Below are positions 44,017 through 53,347 of a stretch of DNA of 64,000 bases, one piece after another (position 1 is the first letter of the stretch; the number at the start of each line of letters is the position of its first letter). This stretch comes from CBDCWQ01 sp965223435 (GTDB lineage: Bacteria > Myxococcota > Kuafuiibacteriia > Kuafuiibacteriales > Kuafuiibacteriaceae): contig CBDCWQ010000014.1 of the NCBI GenBank assembly GCA_965223435.1, positions 122,334 to 186,333 of the forward strand, in the 5' to 3' direction. The notes under the pieces are model-generated. The model saw only the letters and a program-made list of their open reading frames with translations, was not told where the DNA came from and did not search any database. Made by a program: the position numbers and the translations under genes.

Positions 44017-45338
44017 CCACCGGATCCGAGGCTTCTGCTGATCCCCGTGAACTTCCCGTAGGGGCGCGTAGGGCACCGCCCGCTACCTTGCCGGCCGTGG
44101 AGCGCCCCCATTCCGTGGTGGCTGAGGCCACCCAGCCAACCAACGTTCACGAGTGCCCCGAATATTTTCGGAACATCGTGATGCCCGGCACGCAAGAGCC
44201 AGTGCCTGCGGCCCCCGCAAGCAAGCTCCAAACGTTGTGGTCGCTGAGGCCCGAGATAAGGCCAAAGGACTTTATCATCTCTTCGTATCGCATCGTCGGC
44301 TTCGTCGTCCTCGCTGGGATTTTGTTCGGCCTAGGCTCCTATCTGTCGGTGCACCTGTTTTACTTGCTCAACCACAGCTGGGTTGCCCCGGTTATCCTCT
44401 CGCCAACGGATGAACGGGTGCTCACGCTGGTGTCCCATTATGCGCGAGAATCGGGCCAACGGGATCTCCTGGTCGCGCAAAAACTAGAGCTCGAAACGCA
44501 GCGAAGACAAGCGGAACGCACCCTGGCGAACGAACAAGCCTTTCAGGAGTCCTACACCAAGGCCATTGAGGAAGACTTGGCCACCAACGCCAAGGAGCTC
44601 GCGCGCTTCAAACGGCTCCAAAACAGTTTTCGCAGTGCCAAGTATCGAATCTCGAATGCAAGTGGTTCGTTCGGAAAGATGTCTAAACAACAGCTCAAGC
44701 GCGACTACGAAGCGCGGTTGATCGACCGTGAACAAAAGATTCAGGGGGAATATCAACTCGCGAAGATCGCGGAGACGAAGCTGGCCCTCAAGCGCGAACA
44801 GGTCGAGCTCGATGCCCGAGTGGCGGCACTCCGAAGGCAGGTCTCGTCTTTGGGGGCGGTCGCGGCGTCCAACAAAGAGGAAAAACCCCAAGAAGGCTAC
44901 AGCTACGACGTTCTGAGAATCAAAAGAGAATTCGAACGCTCGGTGGTGTCAGCGCAGCAGGCCCAGGATCAGCGCGATACCATAGAAAGCGCCATCGCGA
45001 TGTTGGACAAGACCATCGCAACCTACGAAGAATCGCTCAACGCGATGCAGGCGTCGCCGTATATGCTGGCCGCCAACGATACGGTTGTGGTCGCTTTTTC
45101 GCCGTACGACAACCTCGACGCCGTCAACGAAGGGCTTCCGGTGTACGCCTGTCGGTTTAGCTTCTTTTGGTGCAATGAGGTCGGCACCGTTGCTTCCTCC
45201 TTTGAGGGGGAGTTTAACCAACAACACCCCACCCTTCGTCACGAGCTTCGCGGGGTCATGATCGCCCTTGAGCTGACCGACCTTCGCGGGGCTGAGGCCG
45301 ATGTGCTGCACCTTGGGCGAAAACCCCTGTGGTTGTGA
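44013..45338 (+). CDS. HlyD/Alg44-like periplasmic adaptor for polysaccharide export
   Basis: Product of 441 residues; the start overlaps the synthase stop and has GGAGG upstream. Residues 1-88 are a cytoplasmic Pro-rich tail with no visible PilZ domain (Alg44 has one). TM helix at about 92-120 (YRIVGFVVLAGILFGLGSYL). A long coiled coil follows at about 150-345, rich in Gln, Lys, Glu and Arg, then a short C-terminal beta part (NDTVVVAFSPYDNLDAVNEGLPVYAC...). This is the build of membrane-fusion adaptors that bridge an inner-membrane synthase and an outer-membrane channel. Together with its neighbours it argues for a trans-envelope exopolysaccharide conduit. Confidence 0.78.
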   Translation: MTTGSEASADPRELPVGARRAPPATLPAVERPHSVVAEATQPTNVHECPEYFRNIVMPGTQEPVPAAPASKLQTLWSLRPEIRPKDFIISSYRIVGFVVLAGILFGLGSYLSVHLFYLLNHSWVAPVILSPTDERVLTLVSHYARESGQRDLLVAQKLELETQRRQAERTLANEQAFQESYTKAIEEDLATNAKELARFKRLQNSFRSAKYRISNASGSFGKMSKQQLKRDYEARLIDREQKIQGEYQLAKIAETKLALKREQVELDARVAALRRQVSSLGAVAASNKEEKPQEGYSYDVLRIKREFERSVVSAQQAQDQRDTIESAIAMLDKTIATYEESLNAMQASPYMLAANDTVVVAFSPYDNLDAVNEGLPVYACRFSFFWCNEVGTVASSFEGEFNQQHPTLRHELRGVMIALELTDLRGAEADVLHLGRKPLWL

Positions 45339-45350
45339 GCCAAACAATCG

Positions 45351-46562
45351 ATGTTCACCCAGACAGACTGCGGCACGACCCGAAAAGGGTTGCTGCCCAC
45401 GACAATCATTGCCTTGTGTATGGCAGCCGTCGATGGCCGCGCCCAAGGCCTCGCTGAGCCGAGCACCCAACCGGGAACCTACGCCCGAATTCGCACCCCA
45501 AAAGAGGACACGCGGGCGTACTGCGCGTGGGTCGAAGCGGTGGCCGACAGCGAAGCCGCCCTTCTGTTTTCGCCCACGCTCTTCGGCACCGCCACCTTGG
45601 GGCGCAACACCGGCGTGGGAAACGATGGCGGCGACCACAACGCCGCAGCCAACACCAGCGGGTCTTTGCTGCCCGAATCGGGGCGCGTGACCGTAGGACT
45701 GACCTACAGCCTCGCCGGCCTTTTCAGGGGGTTTGCCACCCAAGATCGCGCCCGGGCCCAGTGCGAAAGCTACCAATCCACAAGCCGCCTTCAGGGCTTT
45801 GTGCTCGCACACAGCCGGGGTCAGTCGGCGCCAGGATTGCGCGCCCAGCTCGCCATTCTCGAAAAAGCGCTCCCCACCGCGGACGCCGCCGTGGTTCGTA
45901 CGGAGTTGAACCTCAAGGAGGGCACGGCAACCCTCGACGAACTGTTGGCGGTCGAACGACGCGCCGAAGAGCTTCATGCCCAGACGAGCCGGGTTCGCCG
46001 GGACCTTCAGCTGACCACCGACCAGCGCATTCCGCCGGTCGAGGCCGTCCTTGAGGAGATGCGTGCCGGCGGGCAAGCCCAGCGAAAATTGCATCAGGAA
46101 GAATCCGCCCTGAGGGGGTTACGCGGCTGGGATTTCACCTTCGGTGCGGGCTATGACCAGATAGTAGGCATCGACAACAACAACGTGCCGCTGTTCGCGA
46201 CGGCCACGCTCTCGTTCAATCTCGGTCTTCCCTTTCAGGGTTCCTCGGAGCGCCGCGCGCTGAACGCTCGGCTCGAGCGGGGCAACGCAACCGTCAACGG
46301 CATCGGCGCCCGAATCGAGCAATCACTCGAGCTTCTGCGCATCATCTCAAAGGAAGAGACCGCTCGTCACGCGCGGGTCAAACTGAGGCTCTCGCGCCTA
46401 CAGGCACGTTACGAGAATTTTCAGAAGATGGCCGATAGCCGCGCCCGGCGCCGATTTTTGCGCGCGCTTTGGTTCGAGCTGACCATGGCACGGGCTGAAA
46501 GTGCCTATCTTGAGCGGCACCTGGACGAGCTTGCGAGCCTCTTCAGCCGATCGACGGAATAG
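45351..46562 (+). CDS. TolC-like outer-membrane channel protein
   Basis: Product of 403 residues with a signal peptide (MFTQTDCGTTRKGLLPTTIIALCMAAVDGRAQG). The body is long amphipathic helices typical of the TolC alpha-barrel (LRAQLAILEKALPTADAAVVRTELNLKEGTATLDELLAVERRAEEL and ALNARLERGNATVNGIGARIEQSLELLRIISKEE...), in two repeats separated by a beta-rich part (WDFTFGAGYDQIVGIDNNNVPLFATATLSFNLGLPF). That order (helices, strand pair, helices) is the outer-membrane-factor pattern. It is 12 bp after the adaptor gene. A TolC-type channel rather than an AlgE- or PgaA-type barrel is unusual for a synthase-dependent polysaccharide. Confidence 0.78.
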   Translation: MFTQTDCGTTRKGLLPTTIIALCMAAVDGRAQGLAEPSTQPGTYARIRTPKEDTRAYCAWVEAVADSEAALLFSPTLFGTATLGRNTGVGNDGGDHNAAANTSGSLLPESGRVTVGLTYSLAGLFRGFATQDRARAQCESYQSTSRLQGFVLAHSRGQSAPGLRAQLAILEKALPTADAAVVRTELNLKEGTATLDELLAVERRAEELHAQTSRVRRDLQLTTDQRIPPVEAVLEEMRAGGQAQRKLHQEESALRGLRGWDFTFGAGYDQIVGIDNNNVPLFATATLSFNLGLPFQGSSERRALNARLERGNATVNGIGARIEQSLELLRIISKEETARHARVKLRLSRLQARYENFQKMADSRARRRFLRALWFELTMARAESAYLERHLDELASLFSRSTE

Positions 46563-46566
46563 ACCC

Positions 46567-47469
46567 GTGAAGGCCACCGGATCCGCCCAAGCCCAGCGAA
46601 GAGTCTATCCGCCGAGTGCAAAGACCGGGTGGCTGATCTTCTTCTTTGCCGCGACCCTCGGTGGGTGCCGGGCCCGTACCGAGACCCAAACCACAACCAC
46701 CGCGCTCAAACGCCCGACCAAGGCGCACGCGCAATCTGCCCGGGTCTCGCCGGGCACTGGCGACGCCCCACGTTTCGAGCTCAAACCCTCAGGACCGAAA
46801 GGCGGCACCGAAGGCCTGAGGCCGGTTTCGCCGGACGCTCTGTGCGCAACCCAAGGCACACTCCGCGTCGCCCCAGCCGGTGGAAGCGTGGTCACGGTAC
46901 GCGACAACAAGATGCGCGCGGTTGCGCCAAACAGCGCAGGTGATCGAGCGGCCCTAAGATTCATCTACCACGGACCCACACGCACCCAATCGAGGCTTCA
47001 ATCGGGGCGCAAGCGCACACAGATTGGACTCAAACTTCAAGCATCCAACGGGTGCAACCTGATCTACGTCATGTGGCGCATTTCTCCGGATCCTCGAATC
47101 GCCGTGTCGCTGAAAGTCAACCCCGGAATGCAGGCACACCGGACGTGCAAAAATGGTGGCTATCGTTTTCCGACCAGCGCCATCCGAAGACCTTCGCCCA
47201 AAGCCATCGTAGGCCGAGAACACACCCTCGTCGCCGAGCTCACGGAGAACCGACTCAGCGTGCATGCCAACGGCACCTTGGTGTGGAAGGGCACGCTGGG
47301 CGACCAAGCCGGAACCCTCAAGGGGCCGGTCGGACTTCGTACCGACAACGGCATTTTCGAGGCTGAGCTTCAAGCATCTGGACCCGTCCGTCCCCGCGCT
47401 GCCAAACACCAAGCCGGCGACAAAGTCCGCAAGTGCACCCGGCAAGAGCGAGGCCTATCTAACGGATAA
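46567..47469 (+). CDS. Lipoprotein with concanavalin/LamG-like C-terminal domain
   Basis: Product of 300 residues with a GTG start four bases after the previous stop. Lipobox TLGGC (Cys34) follows WLIFFFAAT. After a Thr/Pro-rich linker, the C-terminal 180 residues form a beta-sandwich: RTQIGLKLQASNGCNLIYVMWRI..., then GREHTLVAELTENRLSVHANGTLVWKG and LKGPVGLRTDNGIFEAEL. The last block resembles DUF1080/LamG sugar-binding folds. In this operon it may bind or shape the exported polysaccharide at the outer membrane. No catalytic residues are assignable. Confidence 0.65.
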   Translation: MKATGSAQAQRRVYPPSAKTGWLIFFFAATLGGCRARTETQTTTTALKRPTKAHAQSARVSPGTGDAPRFELKPSGPKGGTEGLRPVSPDALCATQGTLRVAPAGGSVVTVRDNKMRAVAPNSAGDRAALRFIYHGPTRTQSRLQSGRKRTQIGLKLQASNGCNLIYVMWRISPDPRIAVSLKVNPGMQAHRTCKNGGYRFPTSAIRRPSPKAIVGREHTLVAELTENRLSVHANGTLVWKGTLGDQAGTLKGPVGLRTDNGIFEAELQASGPVRPRAAKHQAGDKVRKCTRQERGLSNG

Positions 47470-47484
47470 CCAGGAGACCCACCG

Positions 47485-48228
47485 ATGATCGTTGCAGCAC
47501 ATCAGCCCGCCTACTGGCCTTGGCTTGGCTACCTTCACAAGATGGCCAACGCCGACCTTTTTGTCGTCATGGACGATCTTCAATACGAAGCTCAAAACTT
47601 TCAAAACCGAAACCGGCTCAAAACGAATCAAGGCGGCGCATGGATCACCGTGCCTCTCATCAAAGGGGGGCAGCGCGATCTGATCTCTGAGAAGCGGATC
47701 AATAACCGACCGGACGGCCGGCACCATTGGCAGCGAAAAACTTGGCGAACCATCTTGTGCAACTACAGCAAAGCGCCGTACTTCAAAATGATTCGCGATG
47801 ACCTCGAGGCGCTCTATACCCGCCAATGGGAGAGTTTGCTCGCCCTCGACCTTCGCACCATGGAACTTTTGCGAGATTGGTTCGATATCACCACCCCGAT
47901 GGTGCTCTCTTCGGAACTCATGCTTTGCCATCAGCGTAGCGAACGCATCATCGACCTGTGCCAAAAGGTGGGCGCACGGCACTATCTGTCGGGCAAAGGG
48001 GGCTCACGCCAATACCTCGAGCTGGATCGGTTCCGGGAAAACGGAATCGAAGTCATTTGGCAAGAATTCACCCACCCTCGCTATACCCAACGCCACCCTG
48101 AGCTCCCGTTTATTCCCAATCTGAGCGCCCTCGATTTCTTGATGAACGCCGGCCCGCCCCGCGGCGGATGGCAAAAACCGGTGCCGGATCCGCAGCACGC
48201 TTCACCCGCTTCCCGGCTCAGCCTCTGA
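47485..48228 (+). CDS. WbqC-family protein
   Basis: Product of 247 residues; AGGAG is well placed before ATG 47485. The N-terminus IVAAHQPAYWPWLGYLHKMANADLFVVMDD is the diagnostic WbqC-like start. FQNRNRLKTNQGGAWITVPL and KTWRTILCNYSKAPYF continue the family pattern, and YLSGKGGSRQYLELDRF follows. WbqC proteins are found in O-antigen and capsule gene clusters; their exact role is unsettled (possibly acyl- or aminotransfer-related). It ends the exopolysaccharide operon and supports a sugar-modification function. Confidence 0.85.
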   Translation: MIVAAHQPAYWPWLGYLHKMANADLFVVMDDLQYEAQNFQNRNRLKTNQGGAWITVPLIKGGQRDLISEKRINNRPDGRHHWQRKTWRTILCNYSKAPYFKMIRDDLEALYTRQWESLLALDLRTMELLRDWFDITTPMVLSSELMLCHQRSERIIDLCQKVGARHYLSGKGGSRQYLELDRFRENGIEVIWQEFTHPRYTQRHPELPFIPNLSALDFLMNAGPPRGGWQKPVPDPQHASPASRLSL

Positions 48229-48234
48229 ACGCTG

Positions 48235-48258
48235 GCCTGGGGGTCGTTCCCCTTAGGC
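48235..48258 (+). terminator. Hairpin at the end of the exopolysaccharide operon
   Basis: GCCTGGGGG-TCGTT-CCCC-TT-AGGC folds into a GC-rich stem six bases after the WbqC stop. No U-tract follows, so termination efficiency is uncertain. Confidence 0.45.
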
Positions 48259-48373
48259 GCCCGAGCTGCGGCCCCAAAGCACCCGAAGGGTCGCCAAAGC
48301 CACACCCCTGGCGGGGTCCAGTTCACCACGGCCTACCGACAAAACCCTCATATATGTTAGGAATTTGTACCCC

Positions 48374-48401
48374 TTGGACGATGTTCCTGAAAGGTTACGA
48401 T
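48374..48401 (+). promoter_or_regulatory. Probable sigma70 promoter of the PBP operon
   Basis: TTGGAC and TACGAT are separated by 16 bp. The expected start of transcription is near 48408, leaving a leader of about 17 bases before ATG 48425. Confidence 0.5.
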
Positions 48402-48424
48402 TCTTGCTTCCCTAGGCTTGGTCC

Positions 48425-50992
48425 ATGACACACGACGAGCAGCATTCGGAACAGGGTGGGCCTGAAGAGGACGCCGCCCACGTCCGCGACAATCCCAAAA
48501 ACGGCATCAAATATGGGGGCCGAAGGCGCCTATGGCTCGTCAGGCTCCTGCTGACCGGGTCCATTCTTTGTCTTCTCGGCCTCCTGTGCGTGGTGATCTT
48601 CATGGGCGTGGTCGCCCAAGACCTTCCTGAACTCAGAAGCCTTGAGGACTACCGCCCCCTGCAAGCCAACACGGTTTACGGCAGCGACGGCCAGCTCGCC
48701 GCGCGGTTTGCAAAAGAGCGGCGCACCGTGGTCCCGTACGATCGCATCCCAAAGATGATGATCCAAGCGGTGGTGGCATCCGAAGACGCGCAATTCTTCG
48801 AGCACGAAGGGCTCGACTACCTGGGCATCCTAAGATGTTTTGTGCGCAACATCCTTTCTAGACGTATCGCTTGCGGTGGATCCACGATCACCCAGCAGAC
48901 GGTCAAAACGTTCTTTTTGAGCTCAGACAAAAAGCTCATACGTAAGCAAAAAGAAGTCATTTTGGCCAAACGTCTTGAAGAGTCTTTGACAAAAGATGAG
49001 ATCTTATACCTCTACTTGAATCAGATATACTTCGGACACGGAGCCTACGGCATCCAAGAAGCGTCCCGCGTGTACTTCGGCAAAGACGTAGCCGATTTGG
49101 AATTGGCACAGATGGCGCTCCTGGCAGGGCTTCCACAGTCGCCTTCCCGCCTCGACCCTTATCGACACAAAAAAAGAGCCATCCAACGACGAAGTTACGT
49201 TCTTGGGCGTCTCAAGACCCTGGGCATCATCGATGAAGCAAGCTACCAGGCCGCCCACGCAAGCGACATCGTTCTCGACCACGCCGAGCACGAGCGAACC
49301 CTCGATAGCAGCAGTTTTTACGCGGCGCGGGTCAAAAGTGAGCTCGCCCGCGTAGTCGGAGAAGAAGAGGCAAAACGAGGGGGCTACAAAGTCTACGCCG
49401 GCATCGACCCCCAACACCAAAAATGGGCAGAACGTGCGCTGAGAAGCGGTCTGCGCGCGGTAGACAAACGACAAGGCTTTCGCGGCGCACTTCTTCATCT
49501 CGAACCCGACCAAAAAGTGGCCCTCTTCAAGCACCTCGGACAGCGATTCAAAAGTGCCGGCGCTACCAGCACCGAAACCACCGCATCCACCATCTTTGAC
49601 CTTGCCGAAGCCCAAAAACACCGAAGCCCGCGGCGCATCGCCGAACACGCTCGACCGGATCATCTCGAACTGGAGCGCATCTATGGCGGCATCGTGGTAG
49701 CCGTCGACGATCCAGGCCGAAAGGCCACCGTGGGTTTCGGCACCGACGTCCGCGTCCATCTGCCGCTTGGGACCGGCCTTTCGTGGGCACGGAAGTTTCA
49801 TACCGGCCGGTCTACACCAAGGCCTAAAAAACCGTCTGACGTGCTTCGGGTCGGAGACATCGTACTCGTCCGCGCGACAGCCCAGGCCCAAGCTTCGCCC
49901 AAGGGAAGCACAAAGCTGGTCGGCACCGATTATCTTGGCGTGCTCGAGCAACATCCCCGCGTGCAGGGCGCATTGGTGGCCATCAGTCCGATGACCCGTG
50001 AAATTCGCGCCCTGGTAGGCGGCTACGGAAAGGGGGCTGGCGCATTCAACCGGGCGGTTGTGGCGCGACGCCAAGCGGGGTCAACCTTCAAGCCGATGGT
50101 GTACGCGGCGGCGTTCGAAACCGGCCAATACTCTCCCATTTCCTTGTGCCTAGACGCACCGCGCGTCTACCGAGACCCCTGGACCGGACGCACCTGGAAA
50201 CCCGAAAACTACGATCGCCGATTTGACGGTGAAATCACCCTTCGGACCGCACTCACCCGCTCCAAGAATCTGTGCTCCGTAGAACTCATCGACAAGATCG
50301 GCGTCCAAAATGTCATCGCCCTCGCCAAACGCATGGGGATTCGAAGCGCCCTGCCCCGTACCCTGACCCTCGCGCTTGGCTCCGGAGATGTCACTGTGCT
50401 CGAAATGGTGAACAGCTACGCAACCTTGGCCGCTGGTGGCGAATATCAGGAGCCGGTTCTCATTCGCAAGATCATCGGACCGAACAAGGAGGTTGTGTAC
50501 GAAGCGCCCACAGAGAAACGACAAGCGCTCAAGCCTGAAATTGCCTATCAAGTCACCAGCTTGATGCAGTCCGTGGTTCAGGATGGCACCGCGAGACGGG
50601 TCAAGGCCCTCAAAAGACCGGTCGCCGGAAAGACCGGAACCACCAACGAAGCTCGGAACGCGTGGTTCCTCGGCTTCACCCCCCAGTTGGTTGCCGGAGT
50701 TTGGGTGGGCTTCGACAACAATGATCCCTTGGGTCGCTCCGAAACCGGGGGGAGAGCAGCCATTCCCATCTGGCTCGAATTCATGGAAAAGGCAGTCAAA
50801 GGCACGCCACCAGCCGCTTTTTTGGCGCCTCAGGGCATCGTGTTTGCGGTGGTGGACCCCAAAACCGGGAAACTCGCAACGCCAGACCTCCCCCATGCGC
50901 AAACAGAGCCCTTCGTGGAAGGGACCGAACCCACCGAGTACACGGAGCCTGGCGAGGCCGCTGGAGACTTCGGTTTGGACGACTACGAGTAA
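48425..50992 (+). CDS. Class A penicillin-binding protein, PBP1A-like
   Basis: Product of 855 residues, a bifunctional peptidoglycan glycosyltransferase/transpeptidase. Cytoplasmic N-terminus, TM at about 38-62 (LWLVRLLLTGSILCLLGLLCVVIFMG). GT51 domain: EDAQFFEHEGLDY with the catalytic Glu, GGSTITQQTVKT, KDEILYLYLNQIYFGHGAYGIQEAS. The middle region, about 330-500, is an extended OB-like insertion as in PBP1A. Transpeptidase motifs: GSTFKP (SxxK), SKN, and KTGTT. The acidic C-terminal tail is rich in Glu, Pro and Thr. First gene of a five-gene operon, three bases before the next. Confidence 0.94.
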   Translation: MTHDEQHSEQGGPEEDAAHVRDNPKNGIKYGGRRRLWLVRLLLTGSILCLLGLLCVVIFMGVVAQDLPELRSLEDYRPLQANTVYGSDGQLAARFAKERRTVVPYDRIPKMMIQAVVASEDAQFFEHEGLDYLGILRCFVRNILSRRIACGGSTITQQTVKTFFLSSDKKLIRKQKEVILAKRLEESLTKDEILYLYLNQIYFGHGAYGIQEASRVYFGKDVADLELAQMALLAGLPQSPSRLDPYRHKKRAIQRRSYVLGRLKTLGIIDEASYQAAHASDIVLDHAEHERTLDSSSFYAARVKSELARVVGEEEAKRGGYKVYAGIDPQHQKWAERALRSGLRAVDKRQGFRGALLHLEPDQKVALFKHLGQRFKSAGATSTETTASTIFDLAEAQKHRSPRRIAEHARPDHLELERIYGGIVVAVDDPGRKATVGFGTDVRVHLPLGTGLSWARKFHTGRSTPRPKKPSDVLRVGDIVLVRATAQAQASPKGSTKLVGTDYLGVLEQHPRVQGALVAISPMTREIRALVGGYGKGAGAFNRAVVARRQAGSTFKPMVYAAAFETGQYSPISLCLDAPRVYRDPWTGRTWKPENYDRRFDGEITLRTALTRSKNLCSVELIDKIGVQNVIALAKRMGIRSALPRTLTLALGSGDVTVLEMVNSYATLAAGGEYQEPVLIRKIIGPNKEVVYEAPTEKRQALKPEIAYQVTSLMQSVVQDGTARRVKALKRPVAGKTGTTNEARNAWFLGFTPQLVAGVWVGFDNNDPLGRSETGGRAAIPIWLEFMEKAVKGTPPAAFLAPQGIVFAVVDPKTGKLATPDLPHAQTEPFVEGTEPTEYTEPGEAAGDFGLDDYE

Positions 50993-50995
50993 GCC

Positions 50996-51820
50996 GTGCG
51001 GCGCTATAAACACACGGTGTGGTTCATTCTTTTTTGCGTGGGTTGCGTGCTCTTGTACCAGTACGGGTGGCTTCCTTTTGGCGGGCCACCCCTTCGCCTG
51101 GCCCACATTGAAAGGACCCCTCTATCTTCAGGGGTAGAACTCGTACGGGCTGACCTTGTGCGAGGCGCAAGGTCGGTAGGAGAATTTGTCGCGGTCTACA
51201 GCGATCCCGCACATATCCACGCCGAGCTTCATCTCAACCCAGATAAGGACCCCCTGGCGAGCATGCTCGGACCAGACACGATGGCCGTCCTTAACGCTGG
51301 TTTTTTTACACCCGAGCGGCGGCCCACAGGGCTATTGGTTTCCCATGGCCGTGTGTTGAGCCCTTTTGTGCCCGAAGCCGGCGGGGCCGGAAGCGGCGTG
51401 CTGATCCTTGAAGAGGGCCGCGTTCAACTCCTTGAAAGAGACGGTGTGGGCACCCGCGATTTTGCCCGCACGACGTTGGCCATTCAGGCGGGTCCCCGAG
51501 TCATCGAGTCCACGGGGCAAATGGGTATCCTTTCCGACGACGGACAGCGCGCCCATCGCACCGTAGCCGGAGTAGACGACCGGGGACGCCTTGCCCTGGC
51601 GGTGGTTCTTGGTTCGCGCGGTCCCAGTTCTGGTCCCACCCTCTTCGAGCTGCAGAGTCTCCTCAGCAACCAGAGTTTGGGCCCGCTCGCCTTTCGTTTT
51701 GCCTTGAACCTCGACGGTGGTCCGTCGACTGGTCTGCACCTCAAAAGCGCCTCTGTCCGCATCAACCGACCGGAATCAAGCCCCGTCCATAGCGTCCTCA
51801 CGCTGAGGCCCAAGCCATGA
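50996..51820 (+). CDS. Phosphodiester glycosidase (NAGPA-type) domain protein
   Basis: Product of 274 residues; GTG start. An N-terminal TM or signal anchor (VWFILFCVGCVLLYQYGWL) places it outside. The NAGPA signature motifs are AVLNAGFF, PTGLLVSHGRV, GVDDRGRLALAVV and FALNLDGGPSTGL with the conserved Asp-Gly-Gly. Family members cleave GlcNAc-1-phosphodiester bonds, for example in lysosomal enzyme maturation and in bacterial wall-associated polymers. Placement after a class A PBP suggests a cell-envelope polymer as substrate, which is inference. It overlaps the next start (ATGA). Confidence 0.85.
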   Translation: MRRYKHTVWFILFCVGCVLLYQYGWLPFGGPPLRLAHIERTPLSSGVELVRADLVRGARSVGEFVAVYSDPAHIHAELHLNPDKDPLASMLGPDTMAVLNAGFFTPERRPTGLLVSHGRVLSPFVPEAGGAGSGVLILEEGRVQLLERDGVGTRDFARTTLAIQAGPRVIESTGQMGILSDDGQRAHRTVAGVDDRGRLALAVVLGSRGPSSGPTLFELQSLLSNQSLGPLAFRFALNLDGGPSTGLHLKSASVRINRPESSPVHSVLTLRPKP

Positions 51821-53343
51821 GCCTCACCGCCTTGGCCCTCACCTGCGTTCCCTTCCTCGTCCACACCGCGCCGTCAAACCCGTGGACAGACACAACCCAG
51901 CGCCTCGTAAACCAGCTCCACCTAGAACGCTTACCTCCCGGCCAAGGCCTGGCGGTCACCATTTTGCCGTCGGGTTTTTTGAGCAGTGAGCCGCTCCACT
52001 TCCTCCGCGCGCTCCAAGGCAGGTTGAGAGACACCCTGAGCGCCTACGGACCTGAAAGTCTTTTCTTTTTAGAAACCGATCCCAACACCGACGCCCTCTA
52101 TCACCGGGCGCGCCTCGAGGGCGCCGAAAACCTCATCCTCGTCCGCGTACAAAAAATAGATGCTCAGACCATCGAAATCGTCGCTGAGAGACATGTGGTC
52201 GACCGAGGGCTTTGGGCACCAGCCCCCACGGCCCAAAAGCCGTTCATTGCGGCGCTCGCCAAGACCACCCTGCCCCGTCAAGGCCCATGGCTGAGCACGC
52301 ACGAACCCGAGCGCCCTTCGGATGAGGCAAACGCGAAAGGCCAAGACATCCGCCTCAAGTTCGGCGCCGCCCCCAAACTCCTCGAGCGCTCCTCGGGTCG
52401 AGTGGTGGCCATGGCGCGCTGCCCGCACCCACGAAACGCCCCCCAGCTGGTGGTCCTTTTAAAGCGCCACCAGCTTTCTCTTCATGCCTATCGGGCGGGC
52501 ACCTGGGCGCCGCAAGGAATCTTCAGCTTCAACGGGCTTCCACGCGCCCAAGAACCCGTTCGCGAAGGGATGGGGTCCGTCCAATGTTTTGGGCGAGGCC
52601 AAGATTCCGTACAGTTGGTGTTTGGCCATACAGACCTCAAGCATGGCTATCTTTTGCACGCCCACCCGAGAGGGGACGCCCAATACACGCTCCGCATCAA
52701 ACAAACGCTCGAGGGAACACCCATCTTGGCGCGCCCCAAACAAACACCATCCCCTACCGAGTCGGTTTTTTCCGCGTTGGTCCTCGGCCATGCAGACCTC
52801 GGGCGAAACCGATGGGCAAAAAAAGTTCTGCTTCTACACACCCAAGAACCTACGAACCAGGTGTCAACGGCACCCGTGACGGCATCGGTTTTCGAACCCA
52901 CCCACAGGAGGCAAAAAGAACTCCCCCAACCCATCCTTCAAGGCGCCGCAGTACCCCCTCGAAGCCCTTTTGCATTTGTTGTTCTCTTGGAGGACTATCA
53001 ACTGGCAGGCATGGGAGCCGACCTCACCGCACAAAAAAAACTGGGTCCAAGCGGCGTAGGCTTTTCATTGTTCACCTGGAAAGGGTCCGTCTTCCTTGTA
53101 AAAACCCAAGACGACATGAACCAAGATGAGCAGCTTACCTTGGCGACCCTCGACGGGCGTCCCATGGACAGGATGCGCCTTCGCACCCCCGCCCACGCCA
53201 CATTGGGCGTATTCGGAGCCAAGCCGGGCATCCTTGCCGCAACCTGGCCAGACGACAACCGCACCGATCTGTACTTCGTTCCCATCACCGACGGAACCAG
53301 ACCAGACGAACGCGATGCAGACCCAGTTCCAGGGAGCAGGTAG
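51817..53343 (+). CDS. Exported protein of unknown function
   Basis: Product of 508 residues with a signal peptide (MSLTALALTCVPFLVHTA). No family is recognised. The N-terminal 150 residues are mixed alpha/beta, with repeated DTLSAYGPESLFFLETDPNTDALYHRARLEGAENLILVRVQKID-like content. The rest is beta-rich with repeating short segments (LVVLLKRHQLSLHAYRAG, FAFVVLLEDYQLAGMG, SLFTWKGSVFLVKTQDD), perhaps a beta-propeller. It overlaps the previous gene by four bases and is four bases before the solute-binding protein gene. Its role is probably periplasmic and tied to this operon. Confidence 0.7.
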   Translation: MSLTALALTCVPFLVHTAPSNPWTDTTQRLVNQLHLERLPPGQGLAVTILPSGFLSSEPLHFLRALQGRLRDTLSAYGPESLFFLETDPNTDALYHRARLEGAENLILVRVQKIDAQTIEIVAERHVVDRGLWAPAPTAQKPFIAALAKTTLPRQGPWLSTHEPERPSDEANAKGQDIRLKFGAAPKLLERSSGRVVAMARCPHPRNAPQLVVLLKRHQLSLHAYRAGTWAPQGIFSFNGLPRAQEPVREGMGSVQCFGRGQDSVQLVFGHTDLKHGYLLHAHPRGDAQYTLRIKQTLEGTPILARPKQTPSPTESVFSALVLGHADLGRNRWAKKVLLLHTQEPTNQVSTAPVTASVFEPTHRRQKELPQPILQGAAVPPRSPFAFVVLLEDYQLAGMGADLTAQKKLGPSGVGFSLFTWKGSVFLVKTQDDMNQDEQLTLATLDGRPMDRMRLRTPAHATLGVFGAKPGILAATWPDDNRTDLYFVPITDGTRPDERDADPVPGSR

Positions 53344-53347
53344 CCTT

